A DNA stretch of 64,000 nucleotides from Nocardia sp. SYP-A9097 (GTDB lineage: Bacteria > Actinomycetota > Actinomycetes > Mycobacteriales > Mycobacteriaceae). Below are positions 53,434-61,909 of this stretch, piece by piece. The DNA lies in contig NZ_WJIC01000002.1 of the NCBI RefSeq assembly GCF_009649815.1, positions 186,001 through 250,000 on the forward strand, written 5' to 3'. A model generated the notes under the pieces. It saw nothing but the letters and a program-made list of their open reading frames with translations. It was not told where the DNA came from and did not search any database. Numbering within the stretch: the stretch's first letter is position 1; the number at the start of each line of letters is the position of its first letter. Both the position numbers and the translations under genes were made by a program.

Positions 53434-54081
53434 CTACTGCACGTAGCGACGGAGGCGCCGAGCGGCGAATTCCCTGAAGTAGGCGACCTTTTCGTCTGGG
53501 ACGATGGACGGGAGCAGGAAGTACCAGGCCCGTTCCATGCGCGTCGCCATCTGATCGATGGTCTCGGTGCTGACCGCGACCATATGGACGCCGGTCGTCA
53601 CCTCTTGCAGCAGCAGGCCGATGGTCTCCGGATCCAGATCCGGTTCCAGATCCCCTTGTGCGATAGCGCGTTCCGCGAGCAGACGGTGCGTCTCACCCCA
53701 GGTCTTGGCGATGTTCTCACCGGTCGCGCCGCGGTAGTCGCCGATCTGGTGGGTCAGCTTCAGCATTGCGCCGACCATCGGATCGTTCATCGTCAAATCG
53801 GCCACCACATAGGTGATTCCGATGCACGCCTCCAGTGCCGGCACGCGCGGATCGAAGAAGCCCTGACACGCGCTGACCAGTCGCTCATTGCCCTGATCGA
53901 CTACCGCACGGGCCAGCTCCTCCTTGGAACCGAAGTGAAAGTACAAGGCGCCCTTGGTCACATTCGATTGTGCGATGATCTCGGACAGGGACGCGTTCGC
54001 ATAACCCAGTCGCAGAAAGACATCGGCCGCGCCCGCGAGCACGGAATCGCGAGTGATCTCCGCACGCGCTTGCCTAGCCAT
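53434..54081 (-). CDS. TetR regulator resembling gamma-butyrolactone receptors
   Basis: This 215-residue TetR protein has a DNA-binding start (MARQARAEITRDSVLAGAAD ... FLRLGYANASLSEIIAQSNV, TKGALYFHFGSKEELARAVV) very like that of ScbR/ArpA-type autoregulator receptors, including the VTKGALYFHFxSKEELA block. The ligand domain diverges. No butenolide synthase (AfsA-like) gene is in the window, so the ligand could be a butyrolactone made elsewhere or something different. Tandem 16-bp repeats lie 30 bp upstream, as expected of its operator. Confidence 0.78.
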   Translation of the reverse strand: MARQARAEITRDSVLAGAADVFLRLGYANASLSEIIAQSNVTKGALYFHFGSKEELARAVVDQGNERLVSACQGFFDPRVPALEACIGITYVVADLTMNDPMVGAMLKLTHQIGDYRGATGENIAKTWGETHRLLAERAIAQGDLEPDLDPETIGLLLQEVTTGVHMVAVSTETIDQMATRMERAWYFLLPSIVPDEKVAYFREFAARRLRRYVQ

Positions 54082-54112
54082 CAGATCCGCCTGTCATCAA
54101 ACCAGCCATCCT

Positions 54113-54146
54113 GAAGTAGACCGACATCCCGAAGTTGACCGACATC
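54113..54146. promoter_or_regulatory. Tandem 16-bp repeats upstream of the receptor-like TetR gene
   Basis: GAAGTAGACCGACATC (54113-54128) and GAAGTTGACCGACATC (54131-54146) differ at one base and repeat with an 18-bp period, 32 bp upstream of the TetR start. TetR/ScbR operators are usually palindromic; here two direct half-sites are seen, so a dimer-of-dimers or another regulator is possible. Confidence 0.5.
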
Positions 54147-54289
54147 ACAGTTCGAACAGCACTCGAAGGATGGGTGAACCGTACCACCCGGCTGTCGTAT
54201 GCCAGTCGATTCGAGCATTCGACCCGTCCTCCTTCGCAATTCACTGGTTAACTGTCCAGTTCCGCCGCTGTCCCATACCGATTTCAGAC

Positions 54290-54952
54290 CTAAAGGTCTC
54301 GTACTCCTTTGCCACTGGGCCATTCCGACGCCAGCTTCGGCTCCGCCTCCAGATGCGTGAGACCGTTCCAGCACAGATTCACCAGGTGCGCGGCGACCAC
54401 TTCCTTCGACGGTGAACGCTCGTCCAGCCACCACGTCGCCGCCGTCGCGACCATGCCCACCAGCGCTTGTGCGTACAGCGTCGCCAAACTCGTATCGAAG
54501 CCGCGGCGCTCGAAATCACCGGCGAGTATGTGCGCCACCTGATTTACCGCCTCGTTCAACAGACTCGAGTACGTACCCTCCGCCGCGGACGCCGGTTGAT
54601 CACGCATGAGAATGCGGAACCCGTCGGTGCGCTCCTCCATATAGGTGAGCAACGCCAGCGCCACCTGCTCCAGCCGCACCCGCGACCGGTTCTGCGAGAG
54701 CGAGGCGGTGATCATCTCGAGCAGAGCGGACATCTCCCGATCCACCACAACGGCATACAAACCCTCCTTGCCGCCGAAGTGTTCGTACACCACAGGTTTG
54801 GAGACCTGCGCCCGCTGCGCGATCTCCTCCACCGAAGTGGCGTCGTATCCGCGCTCCGCGAAAAGGGTCCGCCCGATCTCGATGAGTTGCTGTCGCCGTT
54901 GGGTTCCCGTCATACGAGGACGCGATACTCGGCCGCCATCACCCGCAGTCAT
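54290..54952 (-). CDS. TetR-family regulator (Rv1019-like)
   Basis: The likely start is ATG 54952 (MTAGDGGRVSRPRMTGTQRR), 220 residues; earlier starts add a Gly/Arg-rich leader. The helix-turn-helix is in RRQQLIEIGRTLFAERGYDA, TSVEEIAQRAQVSKPVVYEH, FGGKEGLYAVV. C-terminal TetR domain with EERTDGFRILMRDQPASAAE. Position next to mfd and opposite glmU/prs is that of Rv1019 in M. tuberculosis, an autoregulated repressor. Target unknown here. Confidence 0.85.
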   Translation of the reverse strand: MTAGDGGRVSRPRMTGTQRRQQLIEIGRTLFAERGYDATSVEEIAQRAQVSKPVVYEHFGGKEGLYAVVVDREMSALLEMITASLSQNRSRVRLEQVALALLTYMEERTDGFRILMRDQPASAAEGTYSSLLNEAVNQVAHILAGDFERRGFDTSLATLYAQALVGMVATAATWWLDERSPSKEVVAAHLVNLCWNGLTHLEAEPKLASEWPSGKGVRDL

Positions 54953-55203
54953 CGCCCCGCCTCTCCCTTGCATGCCGTACGAACGTCCTACAACCATTCC
55001 AGACGGGAAGCGAACTGTCTCAGAGCCCCCGCCGACAGATGTCGGCCGGGACACCGCGAAAACCCCGGCCGACCCGTCGTTCAGCAGAAGTTTCGGGAGG
55101 CGGAACTGGAAAAATCGCGGAATGGCGGGGGCATGTGCGAGTATCTACACGCGCATGCCATAACAAGCAGAGTCGGCGAACCGAACGGTCCGCCGGGCTG
55201 CAA

Positions 55204-55274
55204 TCCGCCGTAGTGTAATGGCAGCACCACTGATTTTGGTTCAGTTAGTTCAGGTTCGAGTCCTGGCGGCGGAG
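55204..55274 (+). tRNA. tRNA-Gln(UUG)
   Basis: A 71-nt cloverleaf: acceptor TCCGCCG/CGGCGGA with discriminator G, D-arm GTGTAATGGCAGCAC, anticodon stem ACTGA/TCAGT around TTTTGGT (anticodon TTG), and T-arm CAGG-TTCGAGT-CCTG. CCA is not encoded. It lies 108 bp upstream of glmU, the usual actinobacterial place. Confidence 0.95.
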
Positions 55275-55382
55275 CTCGCGAACGGGGTCACTATGGTTGG
55301 CCCCGCATATCGCTGACGCAGCACAACTGTGGCCCAGCGCAACAAAGAACTCAGCACGATGACGCGCAGCCGAGGGAGATCC

Positions 55383-56885
55383 ATGCCACAGCAGACCGCC
55401 GTCGTCGTTCTCGCCGCCGGAGCCGGAACCCGAATGCGGTCCAAGACCCCCAAGGTGTTGCACCCGATGGCCGGCCGCAGCATGCTCGCACACGCGCTGC
55501 ATGCGGCGAGCGAGATCGACCCGACATACCTCATCACCGTGATCGGCCATGACCGCGAAGCGGTCGGTGACGCGGTGGGCAAGGTAGGAGCAGAGCTCGG
55601 CCGCCAGATCATCCTGGCGGTGCAGGAAGAACAGCGTGGCACCGGGCACGCCGTCCAGTGCGCGCTCACCGCGCTGCCGGAAGATTTCAGCGGTGACGTC
55701 CTGGTCACCTACGCGGATGTGCCACTGCTGGACGGGCATACCCTGCACGCGCTGCTCGACGAGCACCGCAGTTACACCGAGGGTTCGGCGGTCACGGTGC
55801 TGACCTTCGCACCCGATGACCCGAATGGCTACGGCCGCATAGTGCGTGACCCGCAGGGTCGCCTGCTGGAGATCGTCGAGCACGCCGACGCCACCCCGGA
55901 ACAGGCCGCCATCGGCGAGGTCAATTCCGGCGTATACGTTTTCGACGCCGCCGTGCTGCGCGTGATGATCACCCGCATCGACACCGCCAACGCGCGCTAC
56001 GAGCTGTACCTCACCGATGTACTGAAACTCGCTCGCGAGGCCGGACATCCGGTGCACGGTGCGCGACTTCTGGACTCCGCCAAGGTGACCGGGGTCAATG
56101 ACCGCGTCCAACTGGCCGATGCCGCGCGCACGCTGAACCGGTACATCGTGGAACGGCATATGCGCGCCGGGGTCACCATTATCGATCCGGCCACCACCTG
56201 GATCGACGGCAGCGTGGTCATCGGACGCGACGCGGTGATCCGCCCGGGCGTACAACTGCTGGGCGACACCAGCATCGGCGAGGACGCCGAGATCGGACCC
56301 GACTCCACGCTCACCGATGTGGTCGTCGGCGACGGCGCGAAGGTGGTCCGCACACACGGCGAGAAAGCCAACATCGGACCCGGCGCGAATATCGGACCAT
56401 TCGCCTATCTGCGCCCCGGCACCTCGGTCGGCGAAGCCGGAAAGCTCGGCGCATTCGTGGAGACCAAGAACGCGAATATCGGCGCGCACTCCAAGGTTCC
56501 GCACCTCACCTATGTGGGCGACGCCACCATCGGCGAACACAGCAACATCGGCGCTTCCAGCGTCTTCGTCAATTACGACGGGGTGCGCAAGCATCACACC
56601 GTGGTCGGCTCACATGTCCGCACCGGCAGCGACACCATGTTCGTCGCACCGATCACCGTGGGTGACGGCTCCTATACGGCGGCGGGTACTGTACTGCGCA
56701 GGAGCGTTCCCCCGGGTGCCCTCGCGGTGTCGGGTGGAGCGCAACGCAATATCGAAGGCTGGGTGCAGCGCAATCGCCCCGGCACCGATGCAGCCCGCGC
56801 GGCCGAATCGGCTCTCGCGGGCAACTCGGACGAACCGAGCAAGACCGAGATATCCAACGAGCAAAAGGATGGCGAACGTCCGTGA
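55383..56885 (+). CDS. glmU: Bifunctional GlmU (GlcNAc-1-P uridylyltransferase / GlcN-1-P acetyltransferase)
   Basis: The start ATG 55383 ([20 protein letters not shown]) follows AGGGAGATCC; 500 residues. The N-terminal domain has [20 protein letters not shown] (UTP site), [19 protein letters not shown] and a Mg2+-binding Asp, then a linker and a left-handed beta-helix of hexapeptide repeats with [51 protein letters not shown] (acetyl-CoA side). A hydrophilic C-terminal tail (from about 460) is typical of actinobacterial GlmU. Makes UDP-GlcNAc for peptidoglycan; coupled to prs. Confidence 0.97.
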   Translation: MPQQTAVVVLAAGAGTRMRSKTPKVLHPMAGRSMLAHALHAASEIDPTYLITVIGHDREAVGDAVGKVGAELGRQIILAVQEEQRGTGHAVQCALTALPEDFSGDVLVTYADVPLLDGHTLHALLDEHRSYTEGSAVTVLTFAPDDPNGYGRIVRDPQGRLLEIVEHADATPEQAAIGEVNSGVYVFDAAVLRVMITRIDTANARYELYLTDVLKLAREAGHPVHGARLLDSAKVTGVNDRVQLADAARTLNRYIVERHMRAGVTIIDPATTWIDGSVVIGRDAVIRPGVQLLGDTSIGEDAEIGPDSTLTDVVVGDGAKVVRTHGEKANIGPGANIGPFAYLRPGTSVGEAGKLGAFVETKNANIGAHSKVPHLTYVGDATIGEHSNIGASSVFVNYDGVRKHHTVVGSHVRTGSDTMFVAPITVGDGSYTAAGTVLRRSVPPGALAVSGGAQRNIEGWVQRNRPGTDAARAAESALAGNSDEPSKTEISNEQKDGERP

Positions 56886-57862
56886 CCGCGTTCTCTACCG
56901 AAAACCACAAGAACCTGATGCTGTTCTCGGGACGCGCTCATCCCGAGCTCGCCGAAGCGGTGGCCAAGGAACTCAACGTCCATATGACCCCGCAGACCGC
57001 GCGCGACTTCGCGAACGGCGAGACCTTCGTCCGGTTCGAGGAATCGGTTCGCGGCTCCGACGCCTTCGTGCTGCAGAGCTTTCCGGCCCCGCTGAACCAG
57101 TGGGTCATGGAGCACCTCATCATGATCGACGCGCTCAAGCGCGGTTCGGCCAAGCGCATCACCTCGGTGCTGCCGTTCTACCCGTACGCCCGCCAGGACA
57201 AGAAGCACCGCGGTCGCGAGCCCATCTCGGCTCGACTGATCGCCGATCTGCTCAAGACCGCGGGCGTCGACCGCATCATCACCGTCGACCTGCACACCGA
57301 TCAGATCCAGGGCTTCTTCGACGGCCCGGTCGATCACATGCACGCACAGGTGCAGCTGGCCGAGCACATTCGGAACAACTACGCGCTGGACAATATCGCC
57401 GTGGTCTCCCCGGATGCCGGTCGCGTGAAGGTCGCCGAGAAGTGGGCCAACTCGCTGTCGGACGCGCCGCTGGCGTTCATCCACAAGACTCGTGATCCGC
57501 TGGTGGCCAACCAGGTTGTCGCCAACCGCGTGGTCGGTGACGTCGAGGGCCGCACCTGCATCCTGATCGACGACATGATCGACACCGGTGGCACCATCGC
57601 CGGCGCGGTCAAGGTGCTCAAGGAGGCCGGCGCGGGCGATGTCGTCATCGCCGCCACCCACGGCATCCTCAGCCACCCGGCCGCCGAGCGGCTCGCGAAC
57701 TGTGGCGCGAAAGAGGTCGTGGTCACCAATACGCTGCCCATCGACGAGGACAAGAAGTTCCCGACGCTGACCGTGCTGTCGATCGCGCCGCTGCTCGCGC
57801 AGACCATCCGCGAGGTCTTCGAAAACGGTTCTGTCACCGGCCTTTTCAACGGCAACGCGTAA
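56882..57862 (+). CDS. prs: Ribose-phosphate pyrophosphokinase
   Basis: This 326-residue class I PRPP synthetase starts at GTG 56882, overlapping the glmU stop (GTGA). Motifs: [36 protein letters not shown] (ATP loop), [20 protein letters not shown] (metal/ribose-5-P) and the PRPP loop [19 protein letters not shown]. Provides PRPP for nucleotides, His/Trp and, in this group, arabinan synthesis. Followed by a hairpin. Confidence 0.98.
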   Translation: MTAFSTENHKNLMLFSGRAHPELAEAVAKELNVHMTPQTARDFANGETFVRFEESVRGSDAFVLQSFPAPLNQWVMEHLIMIDALKRGSAKRITSVLPFYPYARQDKKHRGREPISARLIADLLKTAGVDRIITVDLHTDQIQGFFDGPVDHMHAQVQLAEHIRNNYALDNIAVVSPDAGRVKVAEKWANSLSDAPLAFIHKTRDPLVANQVVANRVVGDVEGRTCILIDDMIDTGGTIAGAVKVLKEAGAGDVVIAATHGILSHPAAERLANCGAKEVVVTNTLPIDEDKKFPTLTVLSIAPLLAQTIREVFENGSVTGLFNGNA

Positions 57863-57935
57863 CACCGCTCCTCCGCCTCCCCGAATATTCAGCGCACGGC
57901 CTGAGAGCCCCTCCAGTACCATTCACGTACTGACG

Positions 57936-57969
57936 GTCGGGTGCGCCCCACGTTTCGGGCGTACCCGAC
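57936..57969 (+). terminator. Hairpin terminator downstream of prs
   Basis: Arms GTCGGGTGCGCCC (57936-57948) and GGGCGTACCCGAC (57957-57969) pair with one G-T, around an 8-nt loop, 73 bp after the prs stop. No T-tract. Confidence 0.6.
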
Positions 57970-58083
57970 GAGTTACCCTGACCTTACGAGATCAGTTGTC
58001 GCGTTCCTTCACTCCTCAGCGGTAGCGTTGCACCCGTACTTCAGTTCGCTACGGGTGCGCTGACGCGCAGAGGGTGGTGCTGC

Positions 58084-58401
58084 ATGGACGACCGGCGCAA
58101 CGATGACGAGGATCAGCTCATCGACGAGGTACTCGACAAAGAGGACATCGAAGACCTCGACTACGACATGGGCGATGACGATCAGGCCGATGAGGTGCGC
58201 GAGTACGAGCGCTATATCGCCGACCCGCCGGACGAACTCGTCATCCGCAACCGCGAGAACGACGACACCGGGCGACTCGGGATCGAAGCCGAACTCGACC
58301 AGGAGTGGACCCGCCGCCGTCAGCGTGACGAATACAAGGCCGAGGACGACCGGCCCGCCGAGCTCGCCGCCATGGAAATCGTCGACGAACCGGGCGATTA
58401 A
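58084..58401 (+). CDS. Small highly acidic protein, hypothetical
   Basis: The 105 residues carry a very large excess of Asp/Glu (MDDRRNDDEDQLIDEVLDKE, then DIEDLDYDMGDDDQADEVRE), with a charged helical second half ending in ELAAMEIVDEPGD. ATG 58084 follows GAGGGTGG. Such acidic proteins of unknown function are found near actinobacterial housekeeping genes; it may resemble the DUF5709 group, but I am not certain. No partner gene is obvious. Confidence 0.6.
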   Translation: MDDRRNDDEDQLIDEVLDKEDIEDLDYDMGDDDQADEVREYERYIADPPDELVIRNRENDDTGRLGIEAELDQEWTRRRQRDEYKAEDDRPAELAAMEIVDEPGD

Positions 58402-58483
58402 CGCATTTCGTCTGTTACGCGTGACGGCCCGCATTGTGATACCCATGGAAAGTGTTCACACCGACCTCCAAGGAAGGCGCGAC

Positions 58484-59152
58484 ATGAGCACGCCGCCGAA
58501 CGAACCCCAGTCCAACTCGGGCGACATGTTCAAGAAGGAGCCCGAGGCGACTCCGGAAGCACCGGGTCAGCCACAGGACGCTCCCGCCGCAGGACCGTGG
58601 GACGCTCCCGCCCAGCCCGCGCCCGGACAGTGGCAGGGCGATCCCGCGGGCCAGGCCCAGCCCGGGCAGTGGCAGGACGCGCCGACCACGCAGTACAACC
58701 CCGGAGCTCCCGGACAGCAGCCGCCGCCGGGCGGGTACCCGGCAGGTGGGGTTTACAACTATCCGCCGATGGGTGGCCAGCCGCAGGGTGAGCCGGGCGG
58801 GTATCCGTCGTATCCGCAGCAGCCCTATGGGCAGCAGCAGTACGGGCAACAGCCCTATCCACAGCCGGGATATGGGCAGCCGGGGTATCAGCCGTTTCCC
58901 GCACAGCCCTATGGGGCGCCGCCGCCGCGCTCCGGACCGCAGATCTTCTCCATTATCGGATTCGTCTGTGCCGGAATCGCATTGCTGTTCTGCCCGCCCG
59001 GATTCGGTATCGCGGGCATCGTGCTCGGTGTGATCGGCAACAGCAAGGGGGAGCCGCTCGGGAAGTGGGCCGCCATCGCCTCCGGCATCACGCTGGTGCT
59101 CGGCGTGATCATCGGTCTGGCCATCTACGGGTCGAGCCTGACTCGGACCTGA
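58484..59152 (+). CDS. Pro/Gln/Gly-rich DUF4190-type membrane protein
   Basis: Start ATG 58484 behind AAGGAAGG gives 222 residues: a long cytoplasmic N-terminal region (1-150) rich in Pro, Gln, Gly and Tyr with QQPYGQQQYGQQPYPQPGYG-like repeats, then a DUF4190 unit with two transmembrane helices (about 153-178, 195-218; FSIIGFVCAGIALLFCPPGF, GIAGIVLGVIGNSKGEPLGK). Proteins of this layout are common and unassigned in actinobacteria; the repeat region may bind cell-envelope partners. The DUF2461 gene follows 3 bp later. Confidence 0.85.
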   Translation: MSTPPNEPQSNSGDMFKKEPEATPEAPGQPQDAPAAGPWDAPAQPAPGQWQGDPAGQAQPGQWQDAPTTQYNPGAPGQQPPPGGYPAGGVYNYPPMGGQPQGEPGGYPSYPQQPYGQQQYGQQPYPQPGYGQPGYQPFPAQPYGAPPPRSGPQIFSIIGFVCAGIALLFCPPGFGIAGIVLGVIGNSKGEPLGKWAAIASGITLVLGVIIGLAIYGSSLTRT

Positions 59153-59155
59153 CCC

Positions 59156-59788
59156 ATGACAAAATTCACCGGATTCCCGCTCACCGGGCTCGACTTCTAC
59201 GAAGACCTCGAGGCCGATAATTCCAAAGCCTTCTGGACCGCCAATAAGAAAGTATGGGAGACCGCGGTACGGGATCCCATGCAGGCGCTGCTCGCCGAGC
59301 TGGAACCGGATTTCGGGACGGCCAAATTCTTCCGGCCGTATCGGGATGTGCGGTTCTCCAAGGACAAGAAACCCTATAAGGATCATCAGGGCGCGACGGT
59401 GCATGCCACCTCCGGAGGTGGCTGGTACGTACAGATCGGGGCGGCCGGACTCTTCGTCGCCGCCGGAATATACGGGCCGTCACCGGCCCAGCTCGCCCAG
59501 CTCCGCAGCACCATCGACAATGACGTGCGCGGAGCCGAGCTGGAACAGCTGTTGGCCGGAGTAACCAAGGCGGGCTACACAATCGGCGGCGACAAACTCG
59601 CCACCAAACCCAAGGGGTACGCCGCCGACCATCCGCGCATCGAACTCCTGCGCCACAAATCCCTCGTCATCAGCAAGGAATTCGGCGCACCCGCCTGGTT
59701 GAGCACGCCCCGCGCGGCCAAAGAAATCCGCGCGGCCTGGGAAACCATGCGACCCACCATGGAATGGCTTGCGGCAGTAACCAGTTAG
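59156..59788 (+). CDS. DUF2461-domain protein
   Basis: This 210-residue protein starts ATG 59156, 3 bp after the preceding stop. DUF2461 features: FEED-like LDFYEDLEADNSKAFWTANK, MQALLAELEPDFGTAKFFRP, YRDVRFSKDKKPYKDHQGA, WYVQIGAAGLFVAAGIYGPS. Function is unknown, though it is conserved in many bacteria. It is convergent with egtD and may be co-transcribed with the DUF4190 gene. Confidence 0.9.
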   Translation: MTKFTGFPLTGLDFYEDLEADNSKAFWTANKKVWETAVRDPMQALLAELEPDFGTAKFFRPYRDVRFSKDKKPYKDHQGATVHATSGGGWYVQIGAAGLFVAAGIYGPSPAQLAQLRSTIDNDVRGAELEQLLAGVTKAGYTIGGDKLATKPKGYAADHPRIELLRHKSLVISKEFGAPAWLSTPRAAKEIRAAWETMRPTMEWLAAVTS

Positions 59789-59792
59789 CTCC

Positions 59793-59816
59793 GCGGCCGC
59801 CCATCCAGGCGGCCGC
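59793..59816. terminator. Hairpin terminator between DUF2461 and egtD
   Basis: GCGGCCGCC (59793-59801) and GGCGGCCGC (59808-59816) with a 6-nt loop lie just after the DUF2461 stop, between convergent genes. It lacks a T-tract. Confidence 0.6.
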
Positions 59817-59820
59817 CATT

Positions 59821-59860
59821 CGTAATCCCGGTATGCTTCCGGCCGGGATCTACCTCCGCT
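59821..59860. repeat. Dispersed intergenic repeat, copy 2
   Basis: Resembles 43162-43202 over about 40 bp (CGTAATCCCGGTATGCTTCC ...) and overlaps the very end of egtD. The match extends outside the hairpin of copy 1, so it is not simply a shared stem sequence. Confidence 0.5.
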
Positions 59861-60821
59861 CAGCCAAAACCAACGCGAAGCGTTCGTCCGGATCGGTCCA
59901 GATCCGTTCGGTCGCGAAACCCGCTGCGGCCAGCTCGCTTTCGAGCCCCTCGGGCCGGAATTTGGCGGAGATCTCCGTGCGCAGCTGCTCACCCTTCGCG
60001 AAATCCACTGTCAGATCCAGCTCCGCTATGGTGACGGTCACGGCTTCGGTTGCCTCCAAACGCATTTCGATCCACTCGCGCTCGGCATCCCAGAGCGCTA
60101 TATGCGCGAACTTCTCCTGCTCGAAGTTCGCACCCAGCCGCGCATTGAGTACATGCAGCACATTGCGATTGAATTCGGCCGTCACGCCGGCGGCATCATC
60201 GTAGGCGGGCACCAGAATCGCCGGATCGATCACCAGACCCGCGCCCAGTAGCAACTGCTCACCCGGCTCCAGCACATCGTGCACCCCGGCAAGGAATTCC
60301 GCCCGCTCCCGCGGCACCAGATTGCCGATGGTGCCCCCCAGGAAGGCGATCATGCGCCGACCGCCGCGCGGCAGATTGTCCAGCGTGGCGGTGAAGTCAC
60401 TGACCACCCCATGCACGCTTAGCCCCGGAAACTCCATCGCCACCTGTTCGGCGGCACCGGTCAGCGCCGATACCGATACATCCTGCGGCACATATGTTTT
60501 CAGCGGACCCTCGGCGGTGAGCGCCTCGAGCAGCAGCCGAGTCTTGGCGGCCGATCCAGCGCCCAATTCCACCAGCACCTCGGCCTGCGCCAGCTTGGCG
60601 ATCTCCCCGACCACCCGCTCCAGCAGCGCCCGCTCGGTCCGAGTCGGGTAGTACTCGGGGAGTTCGGTAATGAGCTCGAACAGCTCGCTACCGCGCGCAT
60701 CGTAGAACCATTTGGGCGGCAGCCACTTCGGCTCAGCCGTCAGCCCCTCGCGCACATCGGCGCGCAAGGCGGCGGTCAAATCCTCGTCCGTCAAATGAAT
60801 GTCCAGCGATGCGGCACTCAT
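59850..60821 (-). CDS. egtD: L-histidine N(alpha)-methyltransferase EgtD
   Basis: Start ATG 60821 overlaps the egtC stop (ATGA); 323 residues, normal for EgtD. It transfers three methyl groups from SAM to histidine, giving hercynine. Motifs: KWLPPKWFYDARGSELFELI, ELPEYYPTRTERALLE (His-binding), VELGAGSAAKTRLLLEAL (SAM), FLGGTIGNLVPRERAEFLAG, and a C-terminal EgtD helical domain. Downstream egtE is not present in the window. Confidence 0.97.
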   Translation of the reverse strand: MSAASLDIHLTDEDLTAALRADVREGLTAEPKWLPPKWFYDARGSELFELITELPEYYPTRTERALLERVVGEIAKLAQAEVLVELGAGSAAKTRLLLEALTAEGPLKTYVPQDVSVSALTGAAEQVAMEFPGLSVHGVVSDFTATLDNLPRGGRRMIAFLGGTIGNLVPRERAEFLAGVHDVLEPGEQLLLGAGLVIDPAILVPAYDDAAGVTAEFNRNVLHVLNARLGANFEQEKFAHIALWDAEREWIEMRLEATEAVTVTIAELDLTVDFAKGEQLRTEISAKFRPEGLESELAAAGFATERIWTDPDERFALVLAERR

Positions 60822-61909
60822 GAACCAGCCCTTCCGATTTCGATATCCAGGTCCTGCACCGAAAGCCACCCCGGCCGCGCCACCACGAGTTGCCGATCCC
60901 CGACGGCCTGCCACCGCGAATCGTCGTCATAGGGCTCCGAAGCAACCACAACGAACTCCTCCCCCACCAAAACCGACAGCGCATGCCCCCAAGTACAGGC
61001 CCACACCGTCCCCCCATCCCCAACCAGCAAATTCAGCCGAGCCCGCGGCGACCGCTCCCCCACGGCCCGAATAACCAGCGGCAGCGCCACCTCGGGCGCC
61101 AACCCGCGCCTCCCGCCGGCCACCGCTCGGCGATGATCAGCCGGCATGCCCGCAGCACCCGATGCATCGGCGGAGCCGGACGCCCAGCTCGAACCCGTGA
61201 TCCGGGCCGCCGCATCAGCCCCCGCGCGGATGCTCGCACTCGTGCCGAGGGAGACCGCCGAACCGACGGTATGCGCCTGCGCCGGACCGGAATCCGCAGC
61301 GACACTGGATGATCCGCGTGACTCGGCCTCCTCCGATCCGAAGCCTTCGAGTAGGCCGCGCAGGATTATCCAGAGGGCGGCCGAGTCGGTCATCGATTCG
61401 GCCTCCAGGAGGGAAGGCGAATCGAATTCGGCGGCGACAGCGGTGAGGGTGTTGCGCCAATCCGGGATTGCGCCGTTGTGGCTGAAAGCCCAGGGGCCGT
61501 GGGTGAATGGGGCGCACGCGGTGCGCTCCAGCGGCATGCCGACCGTGGCCGAGCGGATGGCGGCCAGTACGGCCGTCGAATGTATCTGCGGCAGTACCTC
61601 ATCCACGGCCGGATCCGTCCAGATCGGGGCTGCATTGCGGTAGCGGGTCGCCACCGGGGCGACCGGGATCGGTTGCAGCTCCGGGTTGTTCATGTCGTCC
61701 TGGCGAATACCGCCGTGCCAGATGACACCTTCGGGGTGAGGTGGTGGTGCTGGGGTCCACCAGGCTATGCCGAAGCCGTCGGCGTTTATGGTGCCGCCGC
61801 CGCGCATGTCCCGGGGAGCCCAGGATTGGGTGCGGAGGGAGTGGGGGCCTCGGGTCAGGAGGTCGCCGACCGGGACGGGTGGGCCCAGGTAGGCGAGGTG
61901 GCGGCACAT
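60818..61909 (-). CDS. egtC: EgtC amidohydrolase with an internal low-complexity insertion
   Basis: The start ATG 61909 gives MCRHLAYLGPPVPVG, exposing the Ntn catalytic Cys2 after Met removal. The Ntn-amidotransferase core has GGGTINADGFGIAW and PFTHGPWAFSHNGAIPDWRN. EgtC removes glutamate from gamma-glutamyl-hercynylcysteine sulfoxide. It is 363 residues, against about 230 in mycobacteria: residues about 191-270 are a Ser/Ala/Gly-rich insertion (AESRGSSSVAADSGPAQAHT ... GADAAARITGSSWASGSADA). The flanking core resumes at LNLLVGDGGTVWACTWGHAL, so the frame is intact. Coupled to egtB and egtD. Confidence 0.9.
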   Translation of the reverse strand: MCRHLAYLGPPVPVGDLLTRGPHSLRTQSWAPRDMRGGGTINADGFGIAWWTPAPPPHPEGVIWHGGIRQDDMNNPELQPIPVAPVATRYRNAAPIWTDPAVDEVLPQIHSTAVLAAIRSATVGMPLERTACAPFTHGPWAFSHNGAIPDWRNTLTAVAAEFDSPSLLEAESMTDSAALWIILRGLLEGFGSEEAESRGSSSVAADSGPAQAHTVGSAVSLGTSASIRAGADAAARITGSSWASGSADASGAAGMPADHRRAVAGGRRGLAPEVALPLVIRAVGERSPRARLNLLVGDGGTVWACTWGHALSVLVGEEFVVVASEPYDDDSRWQAVGDRQLVVARPGWLSVQDLDIEIGRAGS

